Below, piece after piece: positions 12,099 to 24,097 of a stretch of 64,000 nt of DNA. Both the position numbers and the translations under genes were made by a program. The notes under the pieces are model-generated. The model was given only the letters and a program-made list of their open reading frames with translations. It was not told the DNA's origin and did not search any database. The DNA lies in NCBI GenBank assembly GCA_010015745.1, contig ML978234.1, positions 62,001-126,000 of the forward strand, given 5' to 3'. Source of the DNA: Setomelanomma holmii (Eukaryota; Ascomycota; Dothideomycetes; Pleosporales; Phaeosphaeriaceae). Position 1 is the first letter of the stretch. Each line of letters begins with the position of its first letter.

Positions 12099-12727
12099 AT
12101 ATCGGCTTCTCTCCACTGACCATCGGAGCAACTTGAGAGTATATGGAGGGGACCTAAATGGACGCTTTGTGTTTCTGTTGCTCAGCATACCCTTGCTTAC
12201 TCACGAGATACCCTTTGGAAAACTGGACACACGGCGACGTTGTATGAACTGGGCTATATGGGATCTTGCTTCTTCACACAAATGTTCATGCGGGAGCGGC
12301 ATTGGGTGGTGTAATCACAGGCGTTAGAAAACTTCAATTTTTGGGGACTCGGTCAGGCACGATGGGATGATGCAGCGCATGTCAGCGTTTGGGGGCGTGT
12401 ATTGCAGGTGTTGGATCGATTGTGCGAGCAAGGCTGATGGCCGGTGTATCATATGCAGTGTCCCTTTGCAGGATCAATGGAATCTATGCAAAGGAACCTC
12501 TTTACGAATATGAAAGGAAATTGTGATGATCTGATGATACAAGCCCCGTGGCGAGGAAGGAACTGTCATCACGTTTTTTCGCGTTTCTCTTGGCGCGCCT
12601 TCCACCCCGCACGTCATCTCAACCTTCTCTGGCTGTGACAACACACCATTCACACTCAGCGTTCATTCCGAGTTCATTGCCTCTCAAGTACTCGACGTAG
12701 CCATTTGACTCGATCCCGATATTGAGC
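12099..12727. other. intergenic, PSY2 to DHFR
   Basis: About 630 bases between two plus-strand genes. It should contain the PSY2 3' UTR and the DHFR promoter, whose CT-rich stretch near 12575-12650 is of the kind common upstream of fungal start sites. No gene is seen. Confidence 0.5.
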
Positions 12728-13432
12728 ATGACAGATCAAGCCACAGCTGCGTCTCCACCAAATCCTGGAGAAGCAATTGTGTCGACCAACGACGCGTCCA
12801 ACATGCCGAAACCACCAAGCCTGACCCTCATTCTCGCCGCGACACCTTCTCTTGGGATCGGAAAAGGCGGTCAACTACCATGGCCACAATTGAAGAAGGA
12901 GATGGGATACTTTGCACGAGTCACGAAACGAGTCTCGTCACAATCGAGTGCTGCGGATGGCACAAGAAGAGTCAACGCTGTCCTGATGGGCCGCAAGACG
13001 TGGGACAGCATACCACCAAAATTTCGACCGCTGAAGGACAGGCTGAATATAGTCATCACACGGAATGCAGAGGCATTTGAGAAGAGCCTCAGCAGTAAGA
13101 GCAACGTGGAAGGACCACTGGTCGCTAATGGCATTATTGATGTGCTTGCCAAACTGGAGGACAAGCCGGAAGTCGATCGAGTATATATCATTGGCGGTGC
13201 GAGCATATACCAGACTGCTCTCGAGTTACCCCAGACTAAAAGCGTGCTTCTCACCAATATACACAGGGAGTATGACTGCGACACTTTCTTTCCGGTCAAT
13301 CTGGGGGAGAGTGCGGTATGGAGGAAAGCAAGCAAGGAAGAGCTGGAAGACTTCACAGGCGAGAGGCTGGAGGATGGCGGCATTGAAGAACAAGGTGTTA
13401 AATTCGAGTTCTGCTTGTTTGAGAGGCAATGA
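12728..13432 (+). CDS. DFR1: dihydrofolate reductase
   Basis: An uninterrupted frame of 234 residues from ATG 12728. The first 30 residues form a Pro/Ala/Ser-rich extension absent from most compact DHFRs. The fold then starts at SLTLILAATPSLGIGKGGQL. Recognisable elements are LPWPQLKKEMGYF, with the acidic folate-contacting residue at Glu 58; VLMGRKTWDSIPPKFRPL, which binds NADPH; and VYIIGGASIYQTALE, the glycine pair motif near the cofactor. The C-terminal FEFCLFERQ strand closes the sheet. The enzyme reduces dihydrofolate to tetrahydrofolate with NADPH for thymidylate, purine and methionine synthesis. Length and motifs match fungal DHFR. An in-frame Met at residue 26 could be an alternative start that removes the extension. 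Confidence 0.95.
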   Translation: MTDQATAASPPNPGEAIVSTNDASNMPKPPSLTLILAATPSLGIGKGGQLPWPQLKKEMGYFARVTKRVSSQSSAADGTRRVNAVLMGRKTWDSIPPKFRPLKDRLNIVITRNAEAFEKSLSSKSNVEGPLVANGIIDVLAKLEDKPEVDRVYIIGGASIYQTALELPQTKSVLLTNIHREYDCDTFFPVNLGESAVWRKASKEELEDFTGERLEDGGIEEQGVKFEFCLFERQ

Positions 13433-13579
13433 GAGACGAGGTGGACCCGGGTTATGCTAGGCCGAATCTGGGAGTCCACGCTCTCACCTTCACCGCGCCG
13501 CTTCACAACTCCAACCTACTTTGCGCCGCACCCCTCAATTCGTCAACCTCTACTTTCTGGTTCCACGATATCGCCCAAC

Positions 13580-15855
13580 ATGCCAATCCACAGACATACA
13601 TTCGATGTCAAGATGACCGATGATTTCCCCAAGACCTACCAAGGATTCGAAGCCCGACCATGGCGTGAAGGTAAATCTTTCAACGCATCACTTACTGTAA
13701 ACTTACCCAATGTAGAACCTCTGCTGTACGTAGCATTTGCGCTGCCTACGCTCATCCGCAACGCCATCGTCACAATCTACACTATTCCCCTGTTCTCTAT
13801 GACATATGATGCCGTCAGAGACCCTCGACGACGAGGACGCCGCGGTTGTGTGACGCCATACATAGTCTGGGTCCGCTAGGGTCCTACCACCCCCTCGAGA
13901 CTGCTATTCTATTGCGCCAAGGGTGTTGTTCAAATCTTGCTATTCCTCACGATCCATTACGGCGTCACACGAAGCACGACTCATACAGCTCGCTACCTCA
14001 GCTACGTGTTCACAAGCGACCTGGACCGAAGGAAATGCGCTTTGAGAGAGGCCTTCGGATACAATTGCATGGCAACCATGCGTTGGCTTACGTTCGTGAA
14101 CGTCCTGGCAGTCGTTGCGTTATTGTGCTGCGCTCGGCTACGCCTCAACCAACAATTCCGCGAGATCATCCTCCTTCGAAGGCTCAGTTGGACGCAGAGA
14201 TGGACGAGGAAAGTGGTCGATACAGTGCTCGGTGTTCCTATGGCGGTTGTGAAGTATACGTGGTGGGCCTCGAACTGGAACGTGTGGGTGCGGAGGGCAA
14301 GTCTGATCACGGAGCTGATCCTGTTGTGGGTAATCTTTTGGGTTCTAGATCTTTCCGAGAGAACCTTCACGGTGAGAGCTGTAAGAAAAGTTGCAAAGGT
14401 CCCAAGGTGGAGCACTGCTATTTCTTGATGTTACTTGGGACGATCGAAAACGGCGCATTGAGGTGGGCTCTGCGATTGAACGAAGCATGCAGGCCTATTG
14501 GGGGGCACTTTCCAAAGCTGAGAACGCGCATTGCCCACGAGGCCACGACCTTCAGCACGATCGAAATCGCTGAAAATTCTCTCCGCCATCAGAATCAGCA
14601 TTCGTTACCTCATTGCACCTCAGCTTGTTCACCTTTTCAAAACACGTCGTGCACAGCGAGGATATGGCCGTGGAACTTGGTAGAAGTGTACTGTCGGTGA
14701 AGGCCTCGCTGGAAGTTTTCATAAGAGCACTGGAAAAGAAGCTGGCCATAGAGTTCTTTGGCATTCGTCGATCGTGGCAAGGACTTGACAATCGATTTAT
14801 ACACATCTGGAATGCTTCAGCAGGAAGATCAACGTCGAAGCCTGAGGATCTTTTACTCATTGTCGCCAACCTGTTAGGCTTCAGTACTCAGATGCTGCAA
14901 AGCTTACCTGCCGAAAACCGACTACCGGCGATTATTCTCAGCATCGGCGCAATTCCTATGCCTCTTCTCTTCGACAGTCGTTGAGCTCCGTCCCGAGTGC
15001 CGGTTCGTCTGCCGACACAGCTTGAGCGCACGATATGTTCTGCCGGTCCCGTCATACAAGTAGAAAAGTCAACACTAACGCTAAACACCCACACAAGCCG
15101 AAGAAGCCAAACGGCCATTTTTTTCATGTCTCAGGTGCTTTCTCCTGATATCGGAGTGGTCTATCTTCGGCAAGTCTTATATTCTGGGACATTCGCTCGT
15201 ATCCTCCCTGTCGAAATGGCTGCCTTGGCGGATCAGCACAAATTTCACGGCACCTGCTTTGTTGCTCACCAGCTCCGCACGGATTCGACTGCTGTTCCAG
15301 AAACAGCCGCCATGTACTACGTCACACGGTTGGATAGGACAAGGAAGCATGCGCACTTGCACCTGGTATTCAGAGGCTCTGTTGACTTTATCACGGAAGA
15401 AGGACTACTAGTCGGACCGGACTCATACAGACCAAACTTGTTCGCATTTGAACCTGTCGACGAGGACGCAGAGATCAGTATTGTCTACGGTATGCTACTT
15501 TTATGTGGATAAGGCTCAGATCGAGAAGTTAACATCATGTACAGATACAATACCTGGCCTGGCCATGCTGAAGAAAGGCTTCGACATCGCCGACTACAGA
15601 AAGAGGTTTACTGCACAGCGAAACTTGCGGGATCTGATACTCATATGGTGTTCCGTGTGGTTGATTCTGCTGCTTGTTGGTATCTTTACAACCTCGAAAC
15701 ATGGTCGCCGAATCTTTGTACCCATTTGGTTCACGGTCGGCGGCCCGGTATTTGTCGCAATGTTCTATGGCTTCGGCTTGCTCATTCGGTCGTGGATGGA
15801 ATGGCAGCGCGTGAGGAGGCACAGGCTGGATCGGTCGCTCGCGCAAGGCGTATAG
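13580..15855 (+). pseudogene. HET-associated polytopic membrane protein, apparently decayed
   Basis: Protein-like sequence runs through this stretch but not in one frame. From ATG 13580 (intron 13671-13715) the frame encodes hydrophobic segments LLYVAFALPTLIRNAIVTIY, LLFLTIHYGV, WLTFVNVLAVVALLCC and LITELILLWVIFWVLDL, interrupted once by TAG at 13877-13879. Around 14391-14428 the coding signal moves to another frame, beginning LLFLDVTWDDRKRRIEV. That frame continues to 15489 with TGA at 14571-14573 and 14982-14984. An intron at 15490-15544 joins a last exon with two more membrane helices. SAGRSTSKPEDLLLIVANLL resembles the region after the HET domain in fungal incompatibility-like proteins. 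Near 14545-14610 a third frame (TTFSTIEIAENSLRHQNQ) looks more natural, implying indels. Alternatives are sequence errors or an unusual exon structure. Confidence 0.55.
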
Positions 15856-16204
15856 GTGTATCATCTGCGGCGTGGTATATTTTGTCCTAGTCACCAAAGT
15901 CTGTGGTGAATATTCGTCTATTGTCTCCTCACGGAGGCCAAATAGAGAGCTTGTTTTTCTTTGCAAGTATCTGCAGGGTACGATAGCTGCAAAGCAACCT
16001 GACACGTTGCATCGACATTTGACCAGGCATCAAATGGTTACCCAGGGTTTTTTCTTAGTAGGTTCGGAAGCAAGGCTGAAACTACATGCCAATGTCGCGA
16101 CAGTGGCGTTGCGGCTGAGTCTGGGTCTTTATCTCAGCTCATCTGACGACCCGACTCACCATTTTCCCACTACACAAGAGCTCCTCGCTCTACAATTTAC
16201 CAAA

Positions 16205-18153
16205 ATGTCAGATACAAGTACTGTTCGTACAATACCCAATGACTACACAAAGTACCACCATCTCAATCCATCGACACAGGAGATACGCCTTCTGCGTGTC
16301 GTGCCCGACCAGAGCAATGCTTCGCCATGCCAAATTGCTCTGGACTTCGGAATGGTCTATATTTCGTTTCATGTTGTGGATCGTTCTCCCATGGTGGACA
16401 ACTCAAGCAGGCCGCCATATCCCTACGCATTTGCTTGGGCGTCTGAGTAAAGCTCAGGTGCTCTGGGGTATCGACAGAAGTAGTCTTTCTCATGCAAATT
16501 CGACAGTTTGGCGTTTCGTGCGAGACTCCATGGAATCTGTCTTCGACCAGTTCGAGCAGGCGCAGCCCATCGCTAAAGACATATACTACGGTCGGGTTAC
16601 GACACTGCAACGCTTTCATGCGAATGAAGAAGCTGTACACAATTATCCAAATAATGGGTTCATTCGAAGGTCCGCCGAACTCAGCCGAAATCCGTGGTTC
16701 AAACGCATCTGGGTTTTGCAAGAGGTGCACAGTAATCCCGTTGTTCATGTGAGGCACGGCGCCAAGCAAGTGTCTTGGTTAGCCTTCAATTGTCTTTACA
16801 TGGCTTCGTACGACGTCAACACCAGGCTGGCCCAACGTGGAATGTTCACAGGGGACTGGACCACGTTGACGGCTGTGTGAAATACGATCAAGCACGGCGT
16901 GATTCAGAGCCTTTGGACGAAGATGGGACTGTTAGCGAGCAGCCATACAAAGAACTTTAAGATTTGCGAACTTCTGGAGCGAACTAGCGGTGACATCGAG
17001 GCTACTGGTCCAAGAGACAAATTGATAGGTGTCTACCATTTGGCTACAGACATCGATTCCGCAACCTTTCACCCGGATTACTCTAAGACACTGGCTGAGA
17101 CATATCAGTGCTTTACTGAGTGGCTGATACTCCAACTTGGTCATCTCGAGATTGTATCATTCGTTCGACTTAGTCTCGATGACAAGCTGGCTGGACTGCC
17201 CAGTTGGGTTCCTGACTTTCGCATTGGAATTCAAGGCCGAGAGTGGAGGTTAGCGGAGTTTTGTCGGAACGAGGGTCGCGTTGTACCAACACTGTCAAAG
17301 GCAAGTGAAATACTCGATGGAAGGAATATACTCCTCCGGGGCCGGTACATGACCAAAGTCCAGCGTATAGTCTCGCTCGAGGATTTCCGACTCGCAGGCA
17401 TGAAAAATTGCACTACCTGGAAAAACGTCGGCATTGACAAGATCTGGAAAATGCTCTACATGTTTTACGACATGATGCGAGAAGAAGCGAGACCTCCGGG
17501 ATCCTTCGTCTTAGAAGAAGCTGTCCACGAGCACTTCTCGCTAGTGACATACCTCCAGACGCTGCTAGTCGCCGAGCTCTACGAAGCAGGGGATATCGAC
17601 GACGAGTCCTTTTTGACCAGGAATTCCAAAAAACATACGCAGTCTCGTTCGCATGTGGGGCGAACTTGGCCCCAAATCCCGCTCACTCAGCGGCTATATT
17701 CGCGACGTTCTACAGTACAATCAGCTTTGGGAAAAGCTCATCGACCCCAACCTGGCCGTTATCGAGCAGCATGATAGTGATATTCACTACATGATCCTCA
17801 ATGGACGCAGCTTTTTCTTCTCCTGGGACGGCCGACTGGGTCTCTGTTTAGGGAACACAAGGCGCGGCGACTCCGTCGTCATACTTGACGGTTGTTCTAC
17901 GCCTTTCGTGATCCGCGAGAACCCTGAAGCATTCGGCACACTGAAAGAATGGCTCAAGCAGGGCAAGACCTGGGTATTCGTTGGCGAGTGCTACCCCCAA
18001 GGCGCGATGAATGTTGCTGGATTCAGCGACTGGGGATGGCATGATCTATTGTCAAAAGATTATGGGCTCGAATCTAACCATAGGCCAGCGGTCATGGATG
18101 ACGGGTCAATTGTTATTGGATCGTATCCCGGGAAAGTCTTCAAACTCGGCTGA
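16205..18153 (+). pseudogene. HET (heterokaryon incompatibility) domain protein, apparently decayed
   Basis: ATG 16205 opens with YHHLNPSTQEIRLLRVVPD, the usual start of HET-domain proteins. The coding signal then shifts frame near 16380: KAQVLWGID and NPWFKRIWVLQEV are counterparts of the LWVDAICINQ and RPWFxRxWVxQE motifs. The ALSYVWGD motif is missing and the spacing to the next motif is too short, suggesting a deletion. This second frame carries TGA at 16878-16880 and continues with the post-HET segment GPRDKLIGVYHLATD until about 17640. A third frame (17653-18153) then supplies the C-terminal GRLGLCLGNTRRGDSVVILD and VFVGECYPQGAMN, typical of HET proteins. HET proteins trigger cell death after fusion of unlike hyphae. 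Here at least two frame changes and one stop make a full product unlikely. Introns could explain part but I found no suitable splice sites. Confidence 0.6.
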
Positions 18154-18873
18154 TAATGTTTTCTCTCAGCGTCCCAAGGGCTCAAGCAAGTCGACAAAGA
18201 GGGCCTGGTTATAGTCAGTCATCTAGGTCATGGCTTGCAGCCAAGCGATAAGCTTGGAGACCAATTGGTCCTAGTCCCCAACACCCTGGACTCCACACCA
18301 CATCCGTAATCAAGAACTCCACGCGATTCGGAGCCAAAATTGCGAATTCGAGCTATGCCAAGCACAGCTACTACAAAGTCTCGCTGGGTCGCTGTCATGA
18401 CCTTCCAAACTGTCTCTCTCTGAGGTCGTGCGCTCCGCGGGCATCAGATGACAGCCAAGCGTCGTGAAGCTTACCGACCTTAATCCAACCTCAATTTCCG
18501 ACCTCACATTTGGCTTCATACCCTTGCCATGGATACCGCCTCACCTTACCTTACTCCACATGACCAGCCAACCTGCGGTGCAGTATCGAGCAATGGTTCG
18601 TGCACGCAGCAGCTGCGGAAGTACGCAGAAGCTTCGAAAGGGCACTACGTCAAGCCGGCGGCGCCATGGTTGGACCGAGGCCCACTCCCGAAACTCGTCC
18701 GTGACACGACGTCCGCACGCTTTGCAGCCTCTGCACGACGTGTTACTTTCGAATTGAGACTACAAAAGCTTTCATTTGCGCTCCAAATCCAGCATTTGAA
18801 GTAGGAGAATCGACTTAGCATCGTCGAGCACACGCCAAAGAGCCAAGAAAGAACCACCAAGAACACAACCACA
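18154..18873. other. intergenic, HET pseudogene to MAPEG gene
   Basis: About 720 bases. Small frames (18464-18757, 18529-18804) have no recognised motif. The promoter and 5' leader of the MAPEG gene should lie at the right end, with A-rich bases just before its ATG (CACAACCACAATGG). Confidence 0.45.
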
Positions 18874-19466
18874 ATGGCGCTCACATTTACAATTCCCAAT
18901 GAGTATGGGTATGTACACACTCTCCAACCTACCTGCAATGCTCAATTGCTTTCCTCGTTCCCGTGCACTCGCCAGAGCAGCACCTCGTGCCAATCTCACG
19001 ACCTGAACTAACATCACATTCCACCAGCTACGTCCTCCTCGCCGCCGTTTCGACCTTCGTCGTCGGCACCTGGCATGGCATGCGCGTCGGCGGTTTCCGC
19101 AAAGCCGCCAAAATCCCCTACCCCTACGAATATGCGTCCTATGAGCAAATCCAGACCGCCTCCCCAGCCTCCAGCAAAGCCATGCTCGCTTTCAACTCCG
19201 CGCAACGGGCGCACCAGAACTTCGGCGAGAACCATCCGACCGTTCTCGGTACCTTGTTGATTGCTGGTCTACGGTATCCGGTTGCGGTTGCGGTAATGGG
19301 CGCGGTGTGGAGCGTGAATAGGGTCGTGTATGCGATTGGGTATACGAATAGTGCGACCGAGGGCGGGAAGGGCAGGTATTATGGCGCGCTTTGGATGATT
19401 GTGCATTATGTGCTTATTGGGATGGCGGGGAAGAGTGCGTGGGATATTGCCAGGATAGGATTCTGA
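18874..19466 (+). CDS. MAPEG family protein, microsomal glutathione S-transferase 3-like
   Basis: Two exons, 18874-18908 and 19028-19466, total 157 residues. The intron is GTATGT..CCAG and phase 2. The first exon encodes only MALTFTIPNEYG. Four hydrophobic helices follow: YVLLAAVSTFVVGTWHG, PTVLGTLLIAGLRYPVAVAV, AVWSVNRVVYAIGYT and YGALWMIVHYVLIGMAG. The MAPEG signature region includes FNSAQRAHQNFGENHPTVL and RVVYAIGY, matching the MGST3 branch. Members conjugate glutathione to, or reduce, lipid hydroperoxides in the ER membrane. The length is right for MGST3. No operon-like context exists; the gene stands between the HET pseudogene and a disrupted small gene. Confidence 0.9.
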
Positions 19467-19868
19467 GCGGTTTCACTGAAGCCGTGAGGAGGGCAAGAAA
19501 GCGGTCGTTGACATGGATGAGGTTACGGAAAGTAGATTTGAATGGTAAATTAAATGGTTACGAGAGTGCGGAAATGAAATCGCCCCATTTGACTCTTTGT
19601 CATACAAAGATCCGCCCAATAAGTCCGTCAGTCTTCTACATCGAAAGTCCATGGTAACCGACCAACACGCAAACCGCCATCATGTCCTTCGACCCGTCTC
19701 TTTTTCCCTTTTGCCTCATCTCCACCTGACTCTTTCAACGTGCCCAGCCGAAGCTCCCTCCACCGAAGCCTAGTCGGCATCGTCGGTCATCCATGCTTGG
19801 AAAAGAGCATCGGGCGAGCAAGCTGACTGCGGAGCCTAGTCATCGGCAATTATACCCATCGTGGAGTC
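19467..19868. other. intergenic between convergent genes
   Basis: About 400 bases after the MAPEG gene. Nothing recognisable; probable 3' UTRs only. Confidence 0.4.
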
Positions 19869-20808
19869 CTATGCTTTGCTGTCCTCGGACGTCATTGCGC
19901 CACTGGGTTCCACATCATAGGCAGGAGCTCCCGACGCCACTTCCTTCATAGCCTCATCCTGACCATCATTCTCGTTTGAAGCCGTCACATCGGGAGACGT
20001 AACAGCCACCATTACGAATTCGCCTTCGTGCCCAGCAGCCCTGAGACCCTGCGTCTCTCGCAATATCTGCTCGTGGGACCATTCCGCGATCGCGATGGGG
20101 TTGTGAAAGGGAGGCAACACGCCATTGATGGTGTGTACGAGGATTGGGACGTTAGCGGCATCATTGCCCTCGGTGGCCTTCTTAATTTTGCTGGAGACCT
20201 CGGCTTTCGACATCTTGAGGCCGATGGCATTCATCTGAACTAACACGAGGCTCTGAAACTCCATCTGGCCGCAAGCTTTTGTGGAAATCGATCAGTCCTA
20301 GGATGGTGAGTTTCTGACGGTCGAGAACCTGGTCGAGGGCATCGATGGCATCGTCATCGTCATCGGCGTCGATGTCATGGTCTTGGGCGGCGGTATTGCG
20401 ATGGCGTTCTGCGTTATCTTCAGTCGAATTTGGACCGTGGTCGCCGTTACGGGAGGCTGGTAGTGACTGAGCACGCAAAGAGTTGAGCATCCCGCCGGCG
20501 AAGCCTTTGATGGCAAGGAAACGTGCCAGCAAGTAATCAGCCACCACTCGCCAGATCTCACGGAGATTATCTTAGATCCTGTAGAGCAGAGAGACCACAT
20601 GACCAGACTGCGAATTGTGCGAATCGATTTTGGGTTCCATGAGCGGGAACAGAGTCTCTATGAACACCAGAAGATAGTAGATGGCTACACACAGGACGAT
20701 AGCCAGAAGAAATGAGATCAGGGTGCTCGATGCGTCGGGACCATGAGAAGCGGCGCTGACAGTGTAGAAAGAGGATTGCATATTGGTGGGAACCAATAGT
20801 GAAGACAT
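19869..20808 (-). pseudogene. small membrane-anchored hypothetical protein, disrupted frame
   Basis: From ATG 20808 the minus strand encodes a short N-terminus, the hydrophobic segment STLISFLLAIVLCVAIYYLL and then SLLYRI, followed by TAA at 20574-20572. The same frame continues without a break as DNLREIWRVVADYLLARFLA and an Asp-rich stretch (DIDADDDDDAIDALDQ). Reading CAA instead of TAA would join both parts smoothly. The coding signal then passes to another frame starting MEFQSLVLVQMNAIGLKMSK near 20264 and ends at 19869. A GTTC..CCAG intron of about 66 nt ending just before 20264 could bridge that frame change but has a weak donor. The protein would have one transmembrane helix near the N-terminus. 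I do not recognise the family. Confidence 0.4.
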
Positions 20809-21644
20809 GGTGAGGGCCACGGATGGAGAGGAGCCTTAAATGCTTCTGGTAGCTCGGGGAGGAAGTCGCTCGCTGGATGCTATCGGATTACTAGCCTTCG
20901 TTGGTGGATGTATTGTCTGCAGTCGTAGTTGGTATACTTTATACTTATCTTTTCCGTTGACTTTCTTACGCCCAGCCTCGCAGTCTTGCATTCATCGCTC
21001 CTGATCAGCTTTTGCACCCAATGGTTTCAGATGCACGGAACTTGAACAAAATTTCTGGGACTTTGTTCCTTCCATGCGAGTCTTGCTGCTACGACATGGT
21101 CAGAGCCAATCGCTTTGACTTCATGTTGGCCTGTAGCAGCATCATAAGGACATATTATCCAGTTCATCGTGCTTGTGCAAGCAAATATGGGGCACGCATG
21201 CGTATGCGGCGCAAAGTGATGCTTGAGGACAACTTTTGACTTGTCAAAATGGCCGAATTGGTCTTGAAGCACTGGCCGCTCTACAAACACATTTGATGTG
21301 TTCGGCCACGTGGTGCAAAGCACTTCTTAGTGGCTTTCTCACATGATCTAGCGCAATGAGCACACTTGGGTCCTGGAGGACTGCGAGAGGGATATGGCGA
21401 GCTTCATGATGCGGCGGTTGAACGCAGTCGCACCCGCCGTCGAGACATTGTCTCAGTCATGCATCAGCCTCGTCGAGTACTCAGCACTGCGTAACTCAAT
21501 GATCGAGACGTTGGCCAATTGCAGTACGTCGAAGGTCAGACACCAGGACGCCCTACAAGGTCGATGTGTGAGTATAATTCGCTCGTCATCATCACAGCCC
21601 AGATTGTTGATATTGGTTGTCAGCCTCGACCAATGGGTGTCCGA
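20809..21644. other. intergenic, between two minus-strand genes
   Basis: About 835 bases upstream of the disrupted gene and downstream of the Zn2Cys6 gene. Short frames (21012-21239, 21394-21789) are mostly antisense shadows or have no motif. Confidence 0.4.
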
Positions 21645-23730
21645 TCAAGTGTCAGACATAGGTTCCATACCAGGATACAAAGAGAACTCCGCATTCCAGT
21701 CTCGCGGTGGCACGTTGTATGCGAACGATCCGAGCATTTCACCAGTGTCGATAGACGTGGTTGGGTTGAACACACTCCAGAACTGGTAAGCCTCGTCGAT
21801 CTCCGCTGGAATCGGTGCCGGTGCGGGGCCCATTGTAGGATAGTCATACATGGTACCTGCCATCTGTGCAGCGGGCTGCATCGGCGGTTGCTGCAAGCTT
21901 TCCTTCTGAGCCAGGAAGTCCATGTACTCCTTCTTGATTGGTGTCAGCAAACGTTCGTACTCTTCTGAGCATCGCTTTGCGGCAGCCCATCGCTCAGCAA
22001 TCGACGAGAAGCAGTCCGCAAACATATGCATCCACTCTTGCACCTCCTTCCACGAGTACCGTTCGGATACTTCTTGCTTGCATCGTGGAAGGCCCTGAAG
22101 AAAGATCAATGCGCAATTGAAGACATGATGGCATGGATGGAAGACGTATTTGATGCGGCCCGCCTCGGCCTCAGATTGCTGGTAATAGCCGTCTGCGACT
22201 TTGACGGCGTTCTCCAGAGCGATCATCATCTGTGCCGTTGTCGGCGTGGGGTTCAAGCGTGAGGGTCGGTACAATGTGACCAGAATGTACGAGAAGGCAA
22301 TATCTGAGTAGAGCGTCATCTCCTTCCATCTTTGAACCAATCCAGGATCCCTATTTGCGTGTGCTGAGGCGTATATCTCACGGCGCCACTGTGACATCGC
22401 ATCGATGCATTGCTGCTCCCATTGCGCCACGGTTAGGCCCCGGGGCAGTGCATCACCATGCCACAACACGGAGATAATATCGGCTTCGATGATCCGGAAG
22501 CGACATATGATTCGTTGTGTAAACTTCGACACTCTGCCAGCAGTGTCGATATCGGACTGAGTGATGGCCGTGTCATCGATCTCCAGCGGAAAGGCGACCT
22601 CGATGTTTCTTATGGGCAGGCTGGTGGGACGCAGAAAGATGCAACAGACACCCACTTCCATTTCCCAGCTGCACCAGAACAGACGGCGCCGCATATCGCG
22701 TTGATACACCGTGATGCTCGGATCATTTGGGAGTTCTTGATGCAGACCCAGATCGATGATTGCCTGACTGATCAGACCCGTCAAGAGCCATAGATCCGCC
22801 ATGCGAGGATTCAGGAAGATATATTGGGTCAGCAGTAAAATGGCTTGCAAGCCGACAATGTCGTTTGTCGCAACCTGTGGTATCCATTGCATCGCATGAC
22901 GGACAAGCTGATATGCGATATCATTTGCTTTCTGAACACTGCTTCGTGCTGTGGTGCTGAGCGAGATCGCCATAATGATGCATATAATGTAACGATTCCG
23001 TACCGAGTCCTCGCCTATCCTGGCGGCTCTCTTGTGGTAGATGGAGTTAAAGGCCGTTGTTACATCATTGCGGTGGTAAATGGGATATTGCGTGATGATA
23101 CGGTCCAAGTAGTTCTGGAAAAGCTGGTTTGCACCCACTTCGTCAGGAATTATGTCGTGGAAGAGTGTTCTCGATGGCTGGGGATTGAGAATGGACCTGG
23201 GATGGTTCTCGTTCAAGTCGTTCGATACCACGGGACCTTTCTTTGAGGGAAGCTGTGTTCCCTTCACGACACAACTCAATAAAGGGATGGCTTTGGACAC
23301 GCCCAGGAAGGCGGGGGTGATATCTTCCATTACCTGGTTTACCAGCCCGTCCGCAAAGGCACATTTCTCTGGGACCCAGTGCCCCGTTGGTGGTTTTGAG
23401 TCCGTTCCATTGGAATCAGCTGGAGATGGAAACGCACTCGGCTGACTTGGTCGCTTGAGAGCTGAAGGATTACGTGGTCCTTCTAGACTGGCGATGTGCG
23501 CCTCCAGGAAATCTGCAAGGCTTCGAGGTGCCTCGGTGTTGTTGGCAGAATCGAAACCAACGCATGGTACTTCTGCATCTAAACATCTCGTGCACGCGGG
23601 CACCTTGCCATCACACTAGGAGGATGTCAGCATTCAACCTGGAATTAGTGCGACTGCACGGTACCGAGAGTTTTCGCTTCCTACAGCGGGCGCAAGCCAG
23701 CACGCGCCGCCGCACTTTGGTCCGCTGCAT
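21645..23730 (-). CDS. Zn2Cys6 transcription factor with fungal-specific regulatory domain
   Basis: Two exons, 23730-23665 and 23615-21645, total 678 residues. The intron (GTACCG..CTAG) splits the zinc cluster: MQRTKVRRRVLACARCRKRK before it and the rest after. The assembled binuclear cluster is CARCRKRKLSCDGKVPACTR then CLDAEVPC, with spacing C-x2-C-x6-C-x6-C-x2-C-x6-C starting at residue 13. The middle (residues 180-500) has the helical fungal_trans region, including YPIYHRNDVTTAFNSIYHKR, IILLLTQYIFL-like helices and RRRLFWCSWEMEVGVC. The C-terminus is Pro/Met/Tyr-rich, consistent with an activation region. It is a nuclear sequence-specific regulator; its targets cannot be told from sequence. 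It faces a second Zn2Cys6 gene head to head, sharing a 367-base intergenic region. Confidence 0.88.
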
Positions 23731-24097
23731 TGTCAAGGCTTGGCGTCACGCGTAGGCACGGGTGACTCGCACTCTTCATGACGCAAGACGCGACCTGTTC
23801 GTAGGGATATTGATGTATTGATCGCGTTCTGATGGGTTTGTGAATGTGACAAACCCGGCCCTTGGGCGCGGCTGGGGATATGCAGGCGCCCAGCCGTCCC
23901 TTCCGTTTTGAGGTGAAGCGCTTGTCGATAAGATCGACATTTCCCCTCGCGATTACGCCAAACACAAACTACGCGTCACACCCGGACGCCATCAACGTGC
24001 TATCCCCTTTGTCAGATGGTCGCAATGGAAAAGATCTTGGCGCCGGGTACTACATAGCGCTTCCATAACGCATAGCGTCTTCTGCGCAACCTTCGAG
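23731..24097. promoter_or_regulatory. bidirectional promoter region of two Zn2Cys6 regulators
   Basis: 367 bases separate the two divergent ATGs. No coding signal is seen. Regulation of both genes, and any auto- or cross-regulation, would have to act from here. No zinc-cluster binding triplet pair was convincingly identified by eye. Confidence 0.45.

Noticed and set aside
15490..15544. Possibility that all stops in the HET island are removed by introns
   Set aside because: Only this interval and 13671-13715 have good donor and acceptor pairs. Around the TAG at 13877 the only candidate intron would be 32 nt, too short, and no donor precedes the TGA at 14571.
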